The notes below the pieces were generated by a model that was not told the DNA's origin, made no database searches, and was given only the letters and a program-made list of their open reading frames with translations. A stretch of DNA of 64,000 nt. Source: Lophium mytilinum. Lineage: Eukaryota; Ascomycota; Dothideomycetes; Mytilinidiales; Mytilinidiaceae. Of this stretch, positions 32,379 to 43,507 are shown in pieces. How positions within the stretch are numbered: the first letter of the stretch is position 1; every line of letters begins with the position of its first letter. The stretch spans positions 3,068,215 to 3,132,214 of the forward strand of contig MU004181.1 in the NCBI GenBank assembly GCA_010093605.1, read 5' to 3'. The translations under genes were made by a program, and so were the position numbers.

Positions 32379-33012
32379 GATGCTTGGTTGACTGTTGATT
32401 GTAGAAGGTTGAAGGACTACTAGTCGTCCAAGAGTTGGAGAAGTAGAAGTGAAATAGTCAAATCAAGCAGTTACGTGAGCGGTACTTGGTGTAGTTCGAT
32501 TCAAGTGAGGAAATATGAACACTCATCCCTAATATGAGATTGGCCTGACCCCAGGAATAGGCCAGTGAACGGTGTCAAGGTAACCTAGAAGTTTCAGAAC
32601 GGGCGGGACGTTACTTCACAAGACCTGTCGAGGAAACGCCCTGTTTGACGACCAGATACGTAATCACCGAAAGTGCTTGATAGCAAGCTGATCATGGTAA
32701 GAATGTAGAACAGGAGTAACTCGAAATCTTTTAGTCTTAATTGACTTTTATGACGAGAAAAGCCGTATCCATGAGCTTGAAGCTCGATAGCGCCTACCTC
32801 TATGCTGGTCATATACGCCCGATGACCATCGAGGGCCGTTACGCATTCCTTGTCATACCGCCATGCCTCTGTCCTATGTACCGCCTCATAATCGTAACCA
32901 GCTAATCCAAGCCCTACCCCTTGCTCGCCTATAAGGAGAATAAAGGTAAAGGGAAGCTACTAGTTACATACCTTCTGATGCAGAGTACTGGAGATCAAAG
33001 TACCTGGAGATT
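32379..33012. other. Intergenic
   Basis: Promoter of the MYND gene and 3' flank of eIF2-alpha. Nothing else recognised. Confidence 0.5.
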
Positions 33013-34384
33013 CTACGCATCTGCCTCGACAACTCCACCCTCGTCGCTCGCGCTCTCGTCTTCGTCACCGCTGATCTCCTCGTTCTCGCGAGCTCGCTTC
33101 TCCATCAATGCCTGCAGTTCTGCGTCATCGTTTTCGGTAACTGCCTTGGGCGCCATCTTGACGATGAGGTTACCACCAGCTTTTGTGATGTTCTCCTCAA
33201 TTTCCTTGATAGCATCTGTGAGAGTGGTGATGCCGACATTCTTGTCGAGACATTGGCTAGTCTGTGGCACGCTCGTTAGATGGTTGTTTCAACGAGGCCA
33301 GGGGTGTGATGGGTCATAGAGAGCAAAGTCCGAATACTTACCAAGACATATAGGGGCGGGCTGACGAGCTTGACTTTAACATGGTTGTCTGGCGTATTCT
33401 TGGCTTCTGCGCAGCGGAGAGCAGTTTTGACGGCGTCGATGCCTTCGTAGCCAAAGCATGTGACCTCAACATCGGAGCGGACCTTGGTTGGTTGAGGCGT
33501 CAATCGCTTTCCTATGTAGCTTTGTAGCTCGTCCTTGACTACGTCATTGGTGAATTCGCTAGAAGAGATTAGCGTTAATATCAACACTTCGTAGCGGAAG
33601 TACTCACATGCCGGACCACACTTCTGGGTTCGTGATGGACTAATTGCAAGGTTAACACTACAGTTTATAGCAATCTATAAGGACAAAGTCGCTCACGAGC
33701 TTGAACGCATCAACTGCGTGGCCGTACTTCTTGTTGAGTGGCCATCCAATGGTAGAGTAAAGCTCCTCAATCGGGGTGTTCGTCTTCTCAGCCTAGAATC
33801 GCACGCGATTAGCAACTATCGTCCCGCCTAGTTCCAAAACGGGGCGTCTCTGCTTACAACGTGTCGCATGATCGAATGCACCATCTTGCTCTTGTTGTAC
33901 CTGTCGTCACATCAGCATTGTGCACCTCTGGACTTCCACTGCTCCACCATTTCCATGCCCACACTCTCCGCAAATTCCACCATTCTCCCCATCCTCCGCG
34001 ATGTAGAACTTAGAACAGACTGACCGTTCCTCGCATTTGACGATATCCTCGGGCGACACTCTCCGCTTCGACAGATCAATGTATCCCTTCTCTTTGTCCA
34101 CCCTCAGCACGACAACGACCTCATTCCGGCCCACGCGAATCAACTTCTGGATACTCCTGATACGTCGGCGCGAGAGTTCGGAGAGCAGAATCATGCCGTC
34201 GATGTTGTCGTATTCGAGGAGTTTCACGTAGGCGCCCATTTCCGCGATCTAGGGATTTTGTCAGTCGATCTCGAAACCCTTTATTTGAATCTTCGGATTG
34301 TCCTACCTGCTTGACGTTCACCATCACGAAGGACTCGACCTCGGGGTACTTCTCCTCGTAGAAGCGGCAATTTGTGAGAGACAT
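33013..34384 (-). CDS. SUI2: Translation initiation factor eIF2 subunit alpha
   Basis: Subunit of the eIF2 ternary complex that brings Met-tRNAi to the 40S ribosome; phosphorylated at one Ser by Gcn2. About 300 aa over six or seven exons; exon 1 is 34307-34384 and the first intron 34249-34306. The N-terminal S1 domain reads [21 protein letters not shown] then [20 protein letters not shown], and the regulatory loop [15 protein letters not shown] contains the conserved Ser of the SELSRRR motif. Then [20 protein letters not shown], the helical domain ([15 protein letters not shown]) and the C-terminal alpha/beta domain ([29 protein letters not shown]) with an acidic tail. All hallmarks are present, so Gcn2-type control is expected. 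Confidence 0.96.
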
Positions 34385-34681
34385 GGCTGTGGTAGTAGGA
34401 AGGCTTTTCGCCTTAGTCGGGGGTGATTGATTTGTGTGCCTTCTGCGGCGAGAGGGGCAGCGGGGTGAAAACGGGATCTGGCGCGGGTCGGTGGCTCGCG
34501 AAGTGATGTGGGTTTCCTAGGTATTCCTTTCTGGAGAAATACGGAGAGGTGTATGTAGTCTGTAGGCCTCGAGGCGTATGGATTGCTGTGGCGGGTGAGG
34601 TGTAGTGGTGCAGTCCTAAGCAGAGCGGGAGTCACAAGAAAGAAATTGTGGGGCTTCCCGCCGCAAATGCCAAGACCCCGC

Positions 34682-35176
34682 ATTTGTCGAATTCAATTTA
34701 GCAGAGAACGCTTGGCGCTTTTTTCTCGGCGTTCCTCACCAAAATTTGTATGAGAATCGCGAGGAGCACCACCTAATTAAATGTTAACCTCTTAACAGCC
34801 CTTAGATAACATAAAGGAAGGTTATGTATGCGTGCTTAAGGGCCATTTACTAATATTTTCTAGTATCTAGCATTCTAAGCCTTGCGCAGGAGCTCCCCCG
34901 GGCCTGTAATACTTGAATGTTGCGGTACTTAGAACCTATCTACAGGTAGAATAGGTAGCAGGTGTCTAAGACAGTTATTCTAGGGCACTAGAGTACTAAA
35001 AATCCTGCTAAATAGCTATATATTATGCCCGAGGAGCCTTACTTATAATTATCTAGCGAACGTTAAAAGGTTGACATTCAATTAGGTGGTATTCCCCGCG
35101 GCTCTCATACAAATTTTGGTGAGGAACGCCGAGAAAAAAGCGCCAAGCGTTCTCTGCTAAATTGAATTCGACAAAT
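34682..35176. mobile_element. MITE-like DNA element with long terminal inverted repeats
   Basis: 495 bp bounded by inverted repeats of about 113 bp (34682-34794 and its mirror ending 35176), beginning ATTTGTCGAATTCAATTTAG. The outer 75 bp of the two arms are identical by eye; the inner 40 bp differ at about eight places, all transitions. The middle is rich in TA dinucleotides and has no open frame, as expected of a non-autonomous element hit by RIP. I could not define a target-site duplication, so the superfamily is open and the true ends may be a few bases inside. Confidence 0.82.
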
Positions 35177-35537
35177 CCAGTTTCGACGTCGTCCCATCCA
35201 TTCTTGCAACAACAGCTTCTAATTTCCATCTTCCAATTTGAACCGTGAACGAAACGCTCATTGGTGTTTGTCATCAATTGAGGTGAATGGAGGCTACTTA
35301 ATTTCGGATCTAGACCGATCCGCTCGTTCCTATGATAGAACTATCGCACAGAATGAATGGATTCGATATATCTGGTCTACGACAGACATCATATTAAGCC
35401 ATAACGATAGCATCGATCTGCACTCGGGGGAGTTGCTTAGGCTATGAAATGCCGTGGGTTTCGTGACAAGAGCAATTACAATACTTTATTCCTACGGATG
35501 TTACCCGCTCAAAGCTCCCGATCTCTCCAGTCAGCTA
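35177..35537. other. Intergenic, MITE to HET gene
   Basis: 361 bp of 3' flank of the HET-domain gene; no gene seen. Confidence 0.5.
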
Positions 35538-37789
35538 TTAGACCAGCGTGACTTCAATTTCATCCGGCTTTGCGTACTCCCAAGCATCAGAGTGGATCTG
35601 ACTAATTGCTAGACGTTCAGAGACGCCATTCTCCTTAGAAACCAGAAGGATGTCCAATAGTGGCCACGGCTTGTCGAGATCGTACGCATTATATTGAAGG
35701 TTGAGGTCTACGGGCACACCCTTCCCCTGGAACCGTCCGGTATCTCTACGATCCCATATCCACCCTGCTGTGGTAGCCGATAGGAGTACTAGATATAAGT
35801 CATCCCGAGAAAAAAGACCTAACGCAAGGTCGTCGGTACCATGGAGCGCTCCACACATCCTTCCCCTTTCATCCTCAATCAAACTTGCCGAATAGGTTGG
35901 CTTGGCCGCTGAGGCGCGGCTTGCGTATGTGTGGTGCATCCCACTACACCCGGCATGGAATTTGAATGAGCTAACCCCTAAGACAGATGCCTTGAACTTC
36001 AGTGTTCCTGGACCCTTTTGACTTGACTCTGCAGAGGGGGAAGATAAGGCCATAGAGTTGTAGTTGTACATCCAGGGAAAGCAATCAGCAAAAACATGTT
36101 GCACTCTACCCTCAAGATGGATCGTATCGGATGTGTCTTCAAGGCGAACTGAGTGTATCCTCGTCTGTATGTCCTTTTTCTCTACTACCAGCTTGTAGTC
36201 CACTACACCGTTCCAACCAATCCAGGACCAACTGGGGAAAACCTCTGTATCACCATCAGACGGGGTTGAGCTGCTTCGGATTGTGCCTGCTGCAGGTATC
36301 CAGAGTAAGGCAAGGTCGATAAGCGCGACTGGCACACCCTGCACAAATCTCAATCCAATTCCTCTAGCAAGAACGTCGAGGATGCCCATAAATGCATTGA
36401 GCCTGTCGGATGAAAAGGATAGGTGTTTTGCGCTGTAGTTGACAATGAAATCGGCTATGTAAGCGAAAACGCTGGCCCAATCGCCTTGTTCTGCGCTTGC
36501 CCGTGTCTGAGATAAGTGTAAAAAGGGGTTGGCATATCTGCTTCTTGCCTGAAGAAGCTCATCGTGGATGTATTCATACTCGCAGTAGTGATTGGTCTGG
36601 CATTCGAAACGCACAAAATCTTTCGCGAAATACAGACATCGTTTGGAAAGGAGCTGCTCCTGGTAAGTCCAAGCCCTGGAGTAATACTTTGTGTCGACTC
36701 TGTTGTCGCCAATGGTCTCTATTCTCTGATTCAAGCGAACACCTGGGGCGACTAGATATCCACATTCTGTTCTTTTCATTGGACTAATGCCAGCCAGCCC
36801 AGCGCCTGCATCTTCTCCGGCCGATGCGATTATGGTTACGGAAGCAGACGAGTATATGCTAGCCATCTGCGAGATCTGCTCATGCTTCTGAGCATCATCG
36901 TCATGAACAACGCACCTACAATAATGGATGAGCAAGGTGACGTGCTTCAATATAGAAAGGGTGTTGATGTTCGTTTAAAACTGGGAAGAGATAGAGAAAG
37001 GACTAACAGTGTATCTACCCATAACAATAATCCTCCAAGCACCCTCGTAGTCTCAATAGCATCCTTGATTGTTTTTGGGATCAGATGGGCAAGAGTGTCT
37101 AAGGAAGAGTCCACCATAAGTTCTGGCAATGTGGCTTTGAATGTTCGGAACTGTGGAGTACGACCCCAAACATAGGACAGCGCAAAGTAGTGCACGTTGG
37201 ATGTGCGTTCGACCAAGCATCTTCTCTTGACATCAATGAGAAGGAGTTTTGATATAGCCCTCGAGGGTCCAATATGTTTAGTACACCTGGGATGATGTTG
37301 AGCGCACTCATTCAAGCATTTCCATATCCAATCGAAATCAGCCTGGTTCGAAACGACCACCCGAGTGCCGCTTGACTGAAGTGGGTCAGCAGTATCGGCT
37401 TTTAACTTCAGTGGAGCAGGCGATGTGCTCCCTGGCACCGCGAAACTGATTTCGTTCGCATGAAGATGAAGATCTTTGAGTCTCCAAGCGTCAACGAATA
37501 CGACTGCGCCGCCAAACCAGTTCATCAACGTCGCTGTCGGAGGCTTGCTTCCAAAGCTGATGAGGCCGCCTAATAAACAGCAGTATATTTGCCTGTCTGG
37601 CCAACGCTTGAATTGTTGAAATAGCTCAATCCATCGAATGGCACGAAGATCCACAAGCTTGGAGAGTTTGACAGCCTGAATGCAAGCGGAGCAAGCTGAA
37701 CGGAACGCGAACGACACTTTGTTGTTGGGATCTGAGCTAACAGCACCTTGCTCAAAAGTAAGTGCATATTCGGTCGGGGCTGGATCCAT
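35538..37789 (-). CDS. HET-domain (heterokaryon incompatibility) protein
   Basis: 719 aa from exons 37008-37789 and 35538-36915 (92-nt intron splitting DTLCVVHDD). The HET domain shows its usual blocks: YFALSYVWG at 201-209, IPKTIKDAIETTRVLGGLLL then WVDTLCVVHDD, SQMASIYSSASVTIIASAG, and SRAWTYQEQLLSKRCLYF. The C-terminal half has EVFPSWSWIGWNG, a common feature of this family. HET proteins govern self/non-self recognition and can start programmed cell death after fusion of unlike hyphae; they act alone or downstream of NLRs. There is no NLR, ankyrin or WD part here and no NLR neighbour. Such genes are often numerous and fast-evolving; the partner locus is unknown. Confidence 0.93.
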
Positions 37790-38201
37790 GATCTAAGCGG
37801 TGGGACACAATAATGAAAGGTATCGGCATTGATAGATGTGTTCAGTGGGTGTCCATTCAGCCTCGCAGGTATCTTGTAAGCCTAGAAGCTAACTTGATTT
37901 GGCCCGTCCACGTGACACAAATGTAACAAACACAGCCGCGGATGAACCAGCAAATTATATGCATATACTAAAATCAGCCGCGTCCCCAAGCCTTATTCAG
38001 GACGATGGTATCTGGCAAACGCCTCCAACGCCTTTCCCTCCAACTCGCCAGCTATACCTAGGTATGTTCATGCACCAGTCCAATACACGAGCAGAAGAAA
38101 ACTAATACCAAAGCCATTTACCCGTTGTCAACATCCAGTCGTGGTCATCCTCGTCATATTCTCCTAGCTTCACCCAATGGTGTCAAACCAAGCGTTCGTA
38201 T
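37790..38201. other. Intergenic, HET promoter
   Basis: 412 bp with CCACGTGACA near 37908; no gene. Confidence 0.45.
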
Positions 38202-39361
38202 TTACTTCTTCAAGGCAGCATCATACAAGGCCGCGAGCACACCCACACCTGCTCCGATCAAAAGACCTGCCGGCCCTCCAGGGACGGATTTGCTGATAGT
38301 AGTGACAGTGTCGGAGCTGAATGGTCCCCAGGCTGGGACGACATATTCAGCGACTGGGACCGGAGGAAATCCTTTCTCCTTCGCCACGGCAACCAGCGGG
38401 TAGATGGTGTAGGCCAACAATGCCTTGACAATGTTAAAGGTCAAAGGATCGGCGGTGTAGGTCTTTTTGTTGGTCTTGTGTTGTGTGTTGGAGCGCAGAG
38501 TCAGGTTGACGAAGTAAGACGCGACGAGTGGAAGGAAAATGCTCGTGAGGGACCACAGTGTCGCAGGTGCCCAGAAATCGCTGGTTAGAAGGAGCCACAA
38601 GTTGGGAAATGGAAATTCTCGCGACTTGAGACCCAAGCTGGCAAGTGCAGGCGTTTTGGGATGTGACCATTCAAGGGTACTGTACTGGAGGCCGGCGGCC
38701 TCGATGATCGAGACGAAGCTCTGAACAGCAACCACGGAGCTGAAATTCTCGCGTAAGAACTCAACGACTTCCTCGGTCCTGGTTTTTTGGAGCTTCCAGA
38801 GGTCGCGCGCTTTCTTATCGATCGCGGTGCCGGCCTGCTCAGCTACGTTCGCGAGTTGCGATGGCGACGCGGGGATGTCAATTGCCGACGTGATTCGGGA
38901 CACAGTCCGTGGGGTTCGCGTCGCGAGTGCCTTCCGTGGCGTGGCCTCCTCCCTAGAGGCGTTACAGGTCAGTATAGGCGCGTATATGGGACGCGTTTCA
39001 TGTAAACAATAAACGTACTGGGAGTCCTCGCGCTCAATGAGCTTGGTTTGGCGTCTTCTCGGCTTGCTGACCACAACGGTGCCGGCATCAGGAGGCGACG
39101 GGCGCTCGCGCTTCAAGGGCGATCCAGTGCGCTTGTAGTAGTCACTGAAGACTGGGTTCTTGCTATACGTGCTCTGGTTCTGCGCAAGTCGTGTCTCCAG
39201 AGCGGTAATGAGATCCTCCTTCAAGAGGCCCTCGCTGTTGCATGTCCCGTTAGACAATTGCGCGTTGCGATTTGGAAGATGGGAACGTACTCGGGAACGT
39301 TGGCTTGCGAGGCAAGCTCTTGCAGCTCGCCCTTGCGTTTCTTGTGAAGCCAAGATGACAT
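38202..39361 (-). CDS. SAP-domain membrane protein, conserved in fungi
   Basis: 345 aa from exons 39291-39361, 39019-39234 and 38202-38952 (introns 56 and 66 nt). The N-terminus MSSWLHKKRKGELQELAS continues across intron 1 into GLLKEDLITALETRL, a SAP-like helix-extended loop-helix that may bind DNA. A basic linker (KPRRRQTK) follows; a long helical part and three or so hydrophobic segments (FPNLWLLLTSDFWAPATLW, IFLPLVASYFVNLTL, IVKALLAYTIYPLVAV, and GGPAGLLIGAGVGVLAAL) lie in the second half. The combination suggests a nuclear-envelope or other membrane protein that touches chromatin. I recognise the architecture as conserved across filamentous fungi but know no function. Confidence 0.82.
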
Positions 39362-39927
39362 AGTTCTAAGAGTAGAATATAGTGGGTCGCGGAGTCGATG
39401 CGATCCGCAATATTGGTATGCAAAGCTAGTTAAGGTTGTGGGAAGGAATGCTGTGTGGTGGTGCAGTGAGCGCGACTCGGGATAGAAGGCGGAGAGGCGG
39501 GACAACAGCGCTTGGATTTATGGTGTTGTTTACATTTATGCCAAGACGTCTCACGTGAGCGTCGACGAAAGCGCTAATTCTAGATTGACGCAACAGGCCA
39601 GGCCGCCTCGAGATGCCGCGCAGGATTATTTTGGCAATTGGATGAGCTGTGCTATGTGTGCAGCAGTTGAGTTGGGACCCCTCATTCCTCGCTCCAAAAG
39701 TTCTCAGATCGAGCTCTGGTCCATTCGCCGTCGGTCTCTCGGCTCTAGCAGCAGGCCAGCATATCGCCAGAAAAAACCGGAGATCAACCTTCGTCCGATC
39801 CCATCGCCTTTCTGACGCTCCTTATCACCCCCTCCTCTCGTATTTCTGTGACTCGCAGGCGTCGCTCGTTCGCCGTACATACTCTCCCGACTCATTGCGG
39901 CCCTCCGCAGCATTTTCTGGCGTCTCC
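39362..39927. promoter_or_regulatory. Divergent promoter with TCACGTGA
   Basis: 566 bp between two divergent starts (SAP protein and mitochondrial carrier). The palindrome TCACGTGA is at 39551-39558, the same E-box as in the TOM70 divergent promoter. Confidence 0.45.
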
Positions 39928-41304
39928 ATGGTTCTAGCCCGTGTGGCTAACTTCTTCTCAACGAGCGATTCGAAGACGCAGTTCGTAGATGATGGACGGG
40001 AGGGCAGCGCGCTCACAATGGAAGCCGTGGAAACCATGCAGGACGCACTGGAGAGGGAGGAGGTAGACCTGGAGGCTGTTCGGCCGCCCTTCATTCATGT
40101 AAGGATCACGAAATGCGCAGAAAGTCGCGCATCGAGTCCTGCATGTACTGACATGGCGGTGCCTAGGCGATGTTGGCTGGCGGTCTAGGAGGGACGACTG
40201 GAGACATGCTGATGCACTCTTTGGACACGGTCAAAACGAGGCAACAGGGCGATCCGCACATGCCCCCGAAGTACACATCCATGGGGTCGACATATTACAC
40301 AATCTGGCGGCAAGAAGGAATAAGAAAAGGTCTATATGGAGGCGTGAAGCCAGCCTTCCTAGGTTCCTTCTCTGGAACGGTGATATTCTTCGGGACGTAT
40401 GAGTGGAGTAAAAGGCATCTGATAGACATGGGCGTTGCGCCATCGATATCTTATTTTACGGCTGGTATGTCAAAGTCCTCGGGGAATTGGTCTCCCATTC
40501 AACCACTAGAAGAGACAGAAGCTAACGTTCTAAACAGGCCTCGTCGCAGATCTAGCAGCAGCCCCCGTTTACGTTCCATCTGAAGTCCTCAAGACCCGTC
40601 TCCAACTCCAAGGCCGACACAACAACCCTTACTTCAATTCAGGCTACAATTACCGATCCACTATTCATGCCGCTAAGACAATCGCAAGGACTGAAGGCTT
40701 CTCAGCCCTCTTCTACGGATACAAGGCGACACTATGGCGGGACCTCCCATTTTCAGCCCTACAGTTCGCCTTCTATGAGCAAGAGCAAAAATGGGCCAAA
40801 GCATACGTTGGGTCAAAAACAATAGGATTGCCCCTGGAAATCCTGACAGCGGCTAGCGCTGGTGGTATGGCTGGTGTGATAACATGCCCCCTGGATGTCG
40901 TGAAAACCCGCATCCAAACTCAGCACAACCCAGACACCCTCCCTACGGGTGCGACAACGTCGACAGTGATTTCACAAAAACCGGCCTCGCCTCATGTGCC
41001 CTCAAAACACCAAACGCCAGCGCATAACAAACCACCTCCGCACCAGCACAGTCGGCCCATTTCAACATCTTCTCCATCCACGGCGCTCAGGAACCACTCG
41101 GCTGTAACCTTGGACACTTCGTCAGTATTGACCGGACTGAAAGTAATCTATAAAACGGAGGGTTTCGCCGGATGGTTCCGTGGTGTCGGCCCTCGTTTGG
41201 TCTGGACGAGCGTGCAAAGTGGCACCATGCTCGTGCTATATCAAACCCTTCTACGGTTCTTCGACGACCATCCCCTAGTTTCAAAGGACGACGCTTCGCT
41301 ATAG
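39928..41304 (+). CDS. MME1: Mitochondrial carrier family protein, Mme1-like
   Basis: 411 aa from exons 39928-40098, 40167-40464 and 40538-41304. Three carrier repeats are evident with their signature turns: [12 protein letters not shown] (first, with Ser instead of Pro), [14 protein letters not shown] (second) and [13 protein letters not shown] (third). [24 protein letters not shown] and [11 protein letters not shown] are the matching second halves of each repeat. The HSLDTVKTR variant and a long Pro/Ser-rich insertion in the third repeat (about residues 290-350) resemble the YMR166C/Mme1 branch, the yeast inner-membrane Mg2+ exporter; substrate here is by analogy only. An acidic N-terminal extension precedes the first helix. 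Confidence 0.86.
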
Positions 41305-41766
41305 AACGAAAGACGGTGGTTAAGAGTTTATGTTTGTTGCTATCATGACGGAGGCTGCGACTGTGTACACTGTATAATACTAAGGGCGACTACGGATCGT
41401 ACGCCATGCATTAGTGGCGTTTTAATATACGGGCGATCACCACGTCGCTCATTGATCTGGCGTTTGGGATAGACTAGACTTTTGGGCATCCATTTGAAAT
41501 CTCATACTCTTAGACTTCTGCACTTACGCCTTGGCATCCAGCCGCTTTGTATGACGCTACATAGGTAAGCAGACTTGTGGTGTTGCGGAACGCCTGAGCG
41601 AGCCAGCTAGGAGATGTTCCCTCTTACGGAGATCTTCAACATTCACCGCACTTTGAAATGGAGCATCGCCTGCTCTTCACAATCATCATATGGCATAACA
41701 GCAAAGGTGAATCTATCAAGGATATATTCATCTTTCCATACTAATACATAGGCTGTACCCACATGT
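41305..41766. other. Convergent 3' intergenic region
   Basis: 462 bp between the carrier and the zincin gene; no gene. Confidence 0.5.
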
Positions 41767-43507
41767 TCAGGTAGGCAGCGGTGCACACGATCCATTAGCA
41801 CAACAGCTCGGATCCCCAGCCGCACACCCACTCTCTCCACAATGACACGTGCAACTCCCATCCGCACAGCACGGCATGCTATCCGCCGAGCACCCACTCT
41901 CGCCACAGTTGCAATTGAAATCGGTAGGAACCGGCGTGCTGGTAGGCACAGACGCAGACGGCGTGCTCGTAGGAATAGCGACGAGTTCCGGAGACAGGGC
42001 TGCAGCCGCATTCTCAACATTATCATTGCAATCGGGGGTGGTCACGTTGAGGGGCCCGTCACTACCTGCGTCACTGCAGCTGAAGGCGTCATTGAGGTAC
42101 ACGTTGTAGGCGTCCGAGGGGGCAACGCCGAGGGCTTCGCCCAGCTTGACGGGGTCGTCGGTCTGACTGATGATGCCGGCGTTGTCGAGGGTTCCAAAGG
42201 GCTCTTCCGTGGGTTGCTCGCTGACGATAGGGTACCGTGGGTATTCTCCGATCTGGCCAGTAACCCACATGGCGAGTGCGTACTGCGCGAGATTATCGGC
42301 TGTTGTGATGTTGTTAGAACAACTCAAGAAGAAGGGTTCTGTGCTGGAGAGTTGCTTACCATTGGTGGCAACCCACCATCCCGTGTTTTTCGACCATCGG
42401 GCTATGGTTTTGGTGTATTCACCTCCGTATGCCTGTACCGTGACCACCCTATTGAAAGCGGGAGACCAGATCTGGATTTTACGATCATAGACGTGTTTGA
42501 TGCGGTATGCAACATTATTCACCATTCTATTGATGTGAAAGAGCTCGTGTAGTGCTACATACCCTATAGACAGCGTTAGTATTACTCAGAATTCCAAGGG
42601 CCATCTAGATAACTAACCACGGCATTCATAGTTGCGCAGAAGAAGTCTATCCCTCTCGCCAGTAATCGGTTTCATACTTGCGATCCTATCCGGGCAAGAG
42701 CCCAAAGCAAAGAAGCTCGGACAGAAATTTATTGTAGCTACAGCAGTACCGTCATGGTTACTGGTATAAGCTGCCGCACGAGGGACCCATGAAGAAACAA
42801 CGTCGTTCCCACTTGAGTCCTTCTGGGTTATCGCTCTCCAGCATCTGCTGTTGCCTGCTCATATGTCAGTCTTCCCTGTGCTTACATGGACACAAATAGG
42901 CGTCAAGTACTAACATTTGTCCACGTCCCCGGGTTGTGTGCCTAGGGGACATGCTAGGTCTTTCCGCTGTAGGTAGTCGTCACAGCGAGCTTCGAGTTGC
43001 CATGCTAGTATTGTTCCATCGTTGTGCCAGGTTTGAATGTTCTTCATTATAGCTACATTAATGGTCAGTTAGCGCAGTCAACTATTTCCTTAAAAGGTCT
43101 TTTTACGTACCATTAATCTCAGCTTGATAGTCTTGGTTGTTATCCGGAGAGCCCAGAAAGTCACCGGCTTGCTGATCTTTGTTAGATTCTGGTCAGAGAA
43201 GGAAATTCTGAGTGACACTATTCTTACGTCGCTAGTGAAGTCTATGTCACTCGAGACCGACTGGCCAATCTCTAGAAGCTCACCCCACGCACTCTCAATG
43301 ACCGAGGACCAGTCTGGATGATCATCCGTGTTGCAGCCGTCCCATCCCCAGAAATAAAAGGCGCTAGCACTGACGTCCTGTCTTGACGTGAGGTTTACTG
43401 GCGAATCGTCCAGAACAGTTGCATCGTGGGCAGCTGGAAAAGCGCAAGTGTGCAACCAAGAGAACAATTGTCACAGTAGCTGCCAGGGAGCAATATTTTG
43501 CTGCCAT
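41767..43507 (-). CDS. Secreted zincin metallopeptidase-like protein with Cys-rich tail
   Basis: Multi-exon gene with introns near 43170-43229, 43050-43108, 42840-42910, 42557-42612 and 42304-42362 (the last is stop-free and in frame). The zinc site reads GYVALHELFHINRM (HExxH) and a later ATNADNLAQYALA gives a candidate third ligand (Asp), recalling aspzincin (M35-type) peptidases; upstream are NFCPSFFALGSCPD and conserved Cys. The C-terminus has two 22-residue units of CxCGESGC...CCA(D/N)GSC at 41785-41916. An Asn-glycosylation pattern fits secretion. The ATG at 43507 opens a good signal peptide (MAAKYCSLAATVTIVLLVA), but its frame does not match that of the next segment (LDDSPVNLTSRQD), and no intron fits, so the 5' end may carry a one-base error or be damaged. 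Confidence 0.72.

Noticed and set aside
41842-42552. 236-codon frame on the plus strand
   Set aside because: Antisense of the zincin gene, which has HExxH and consistent introns.
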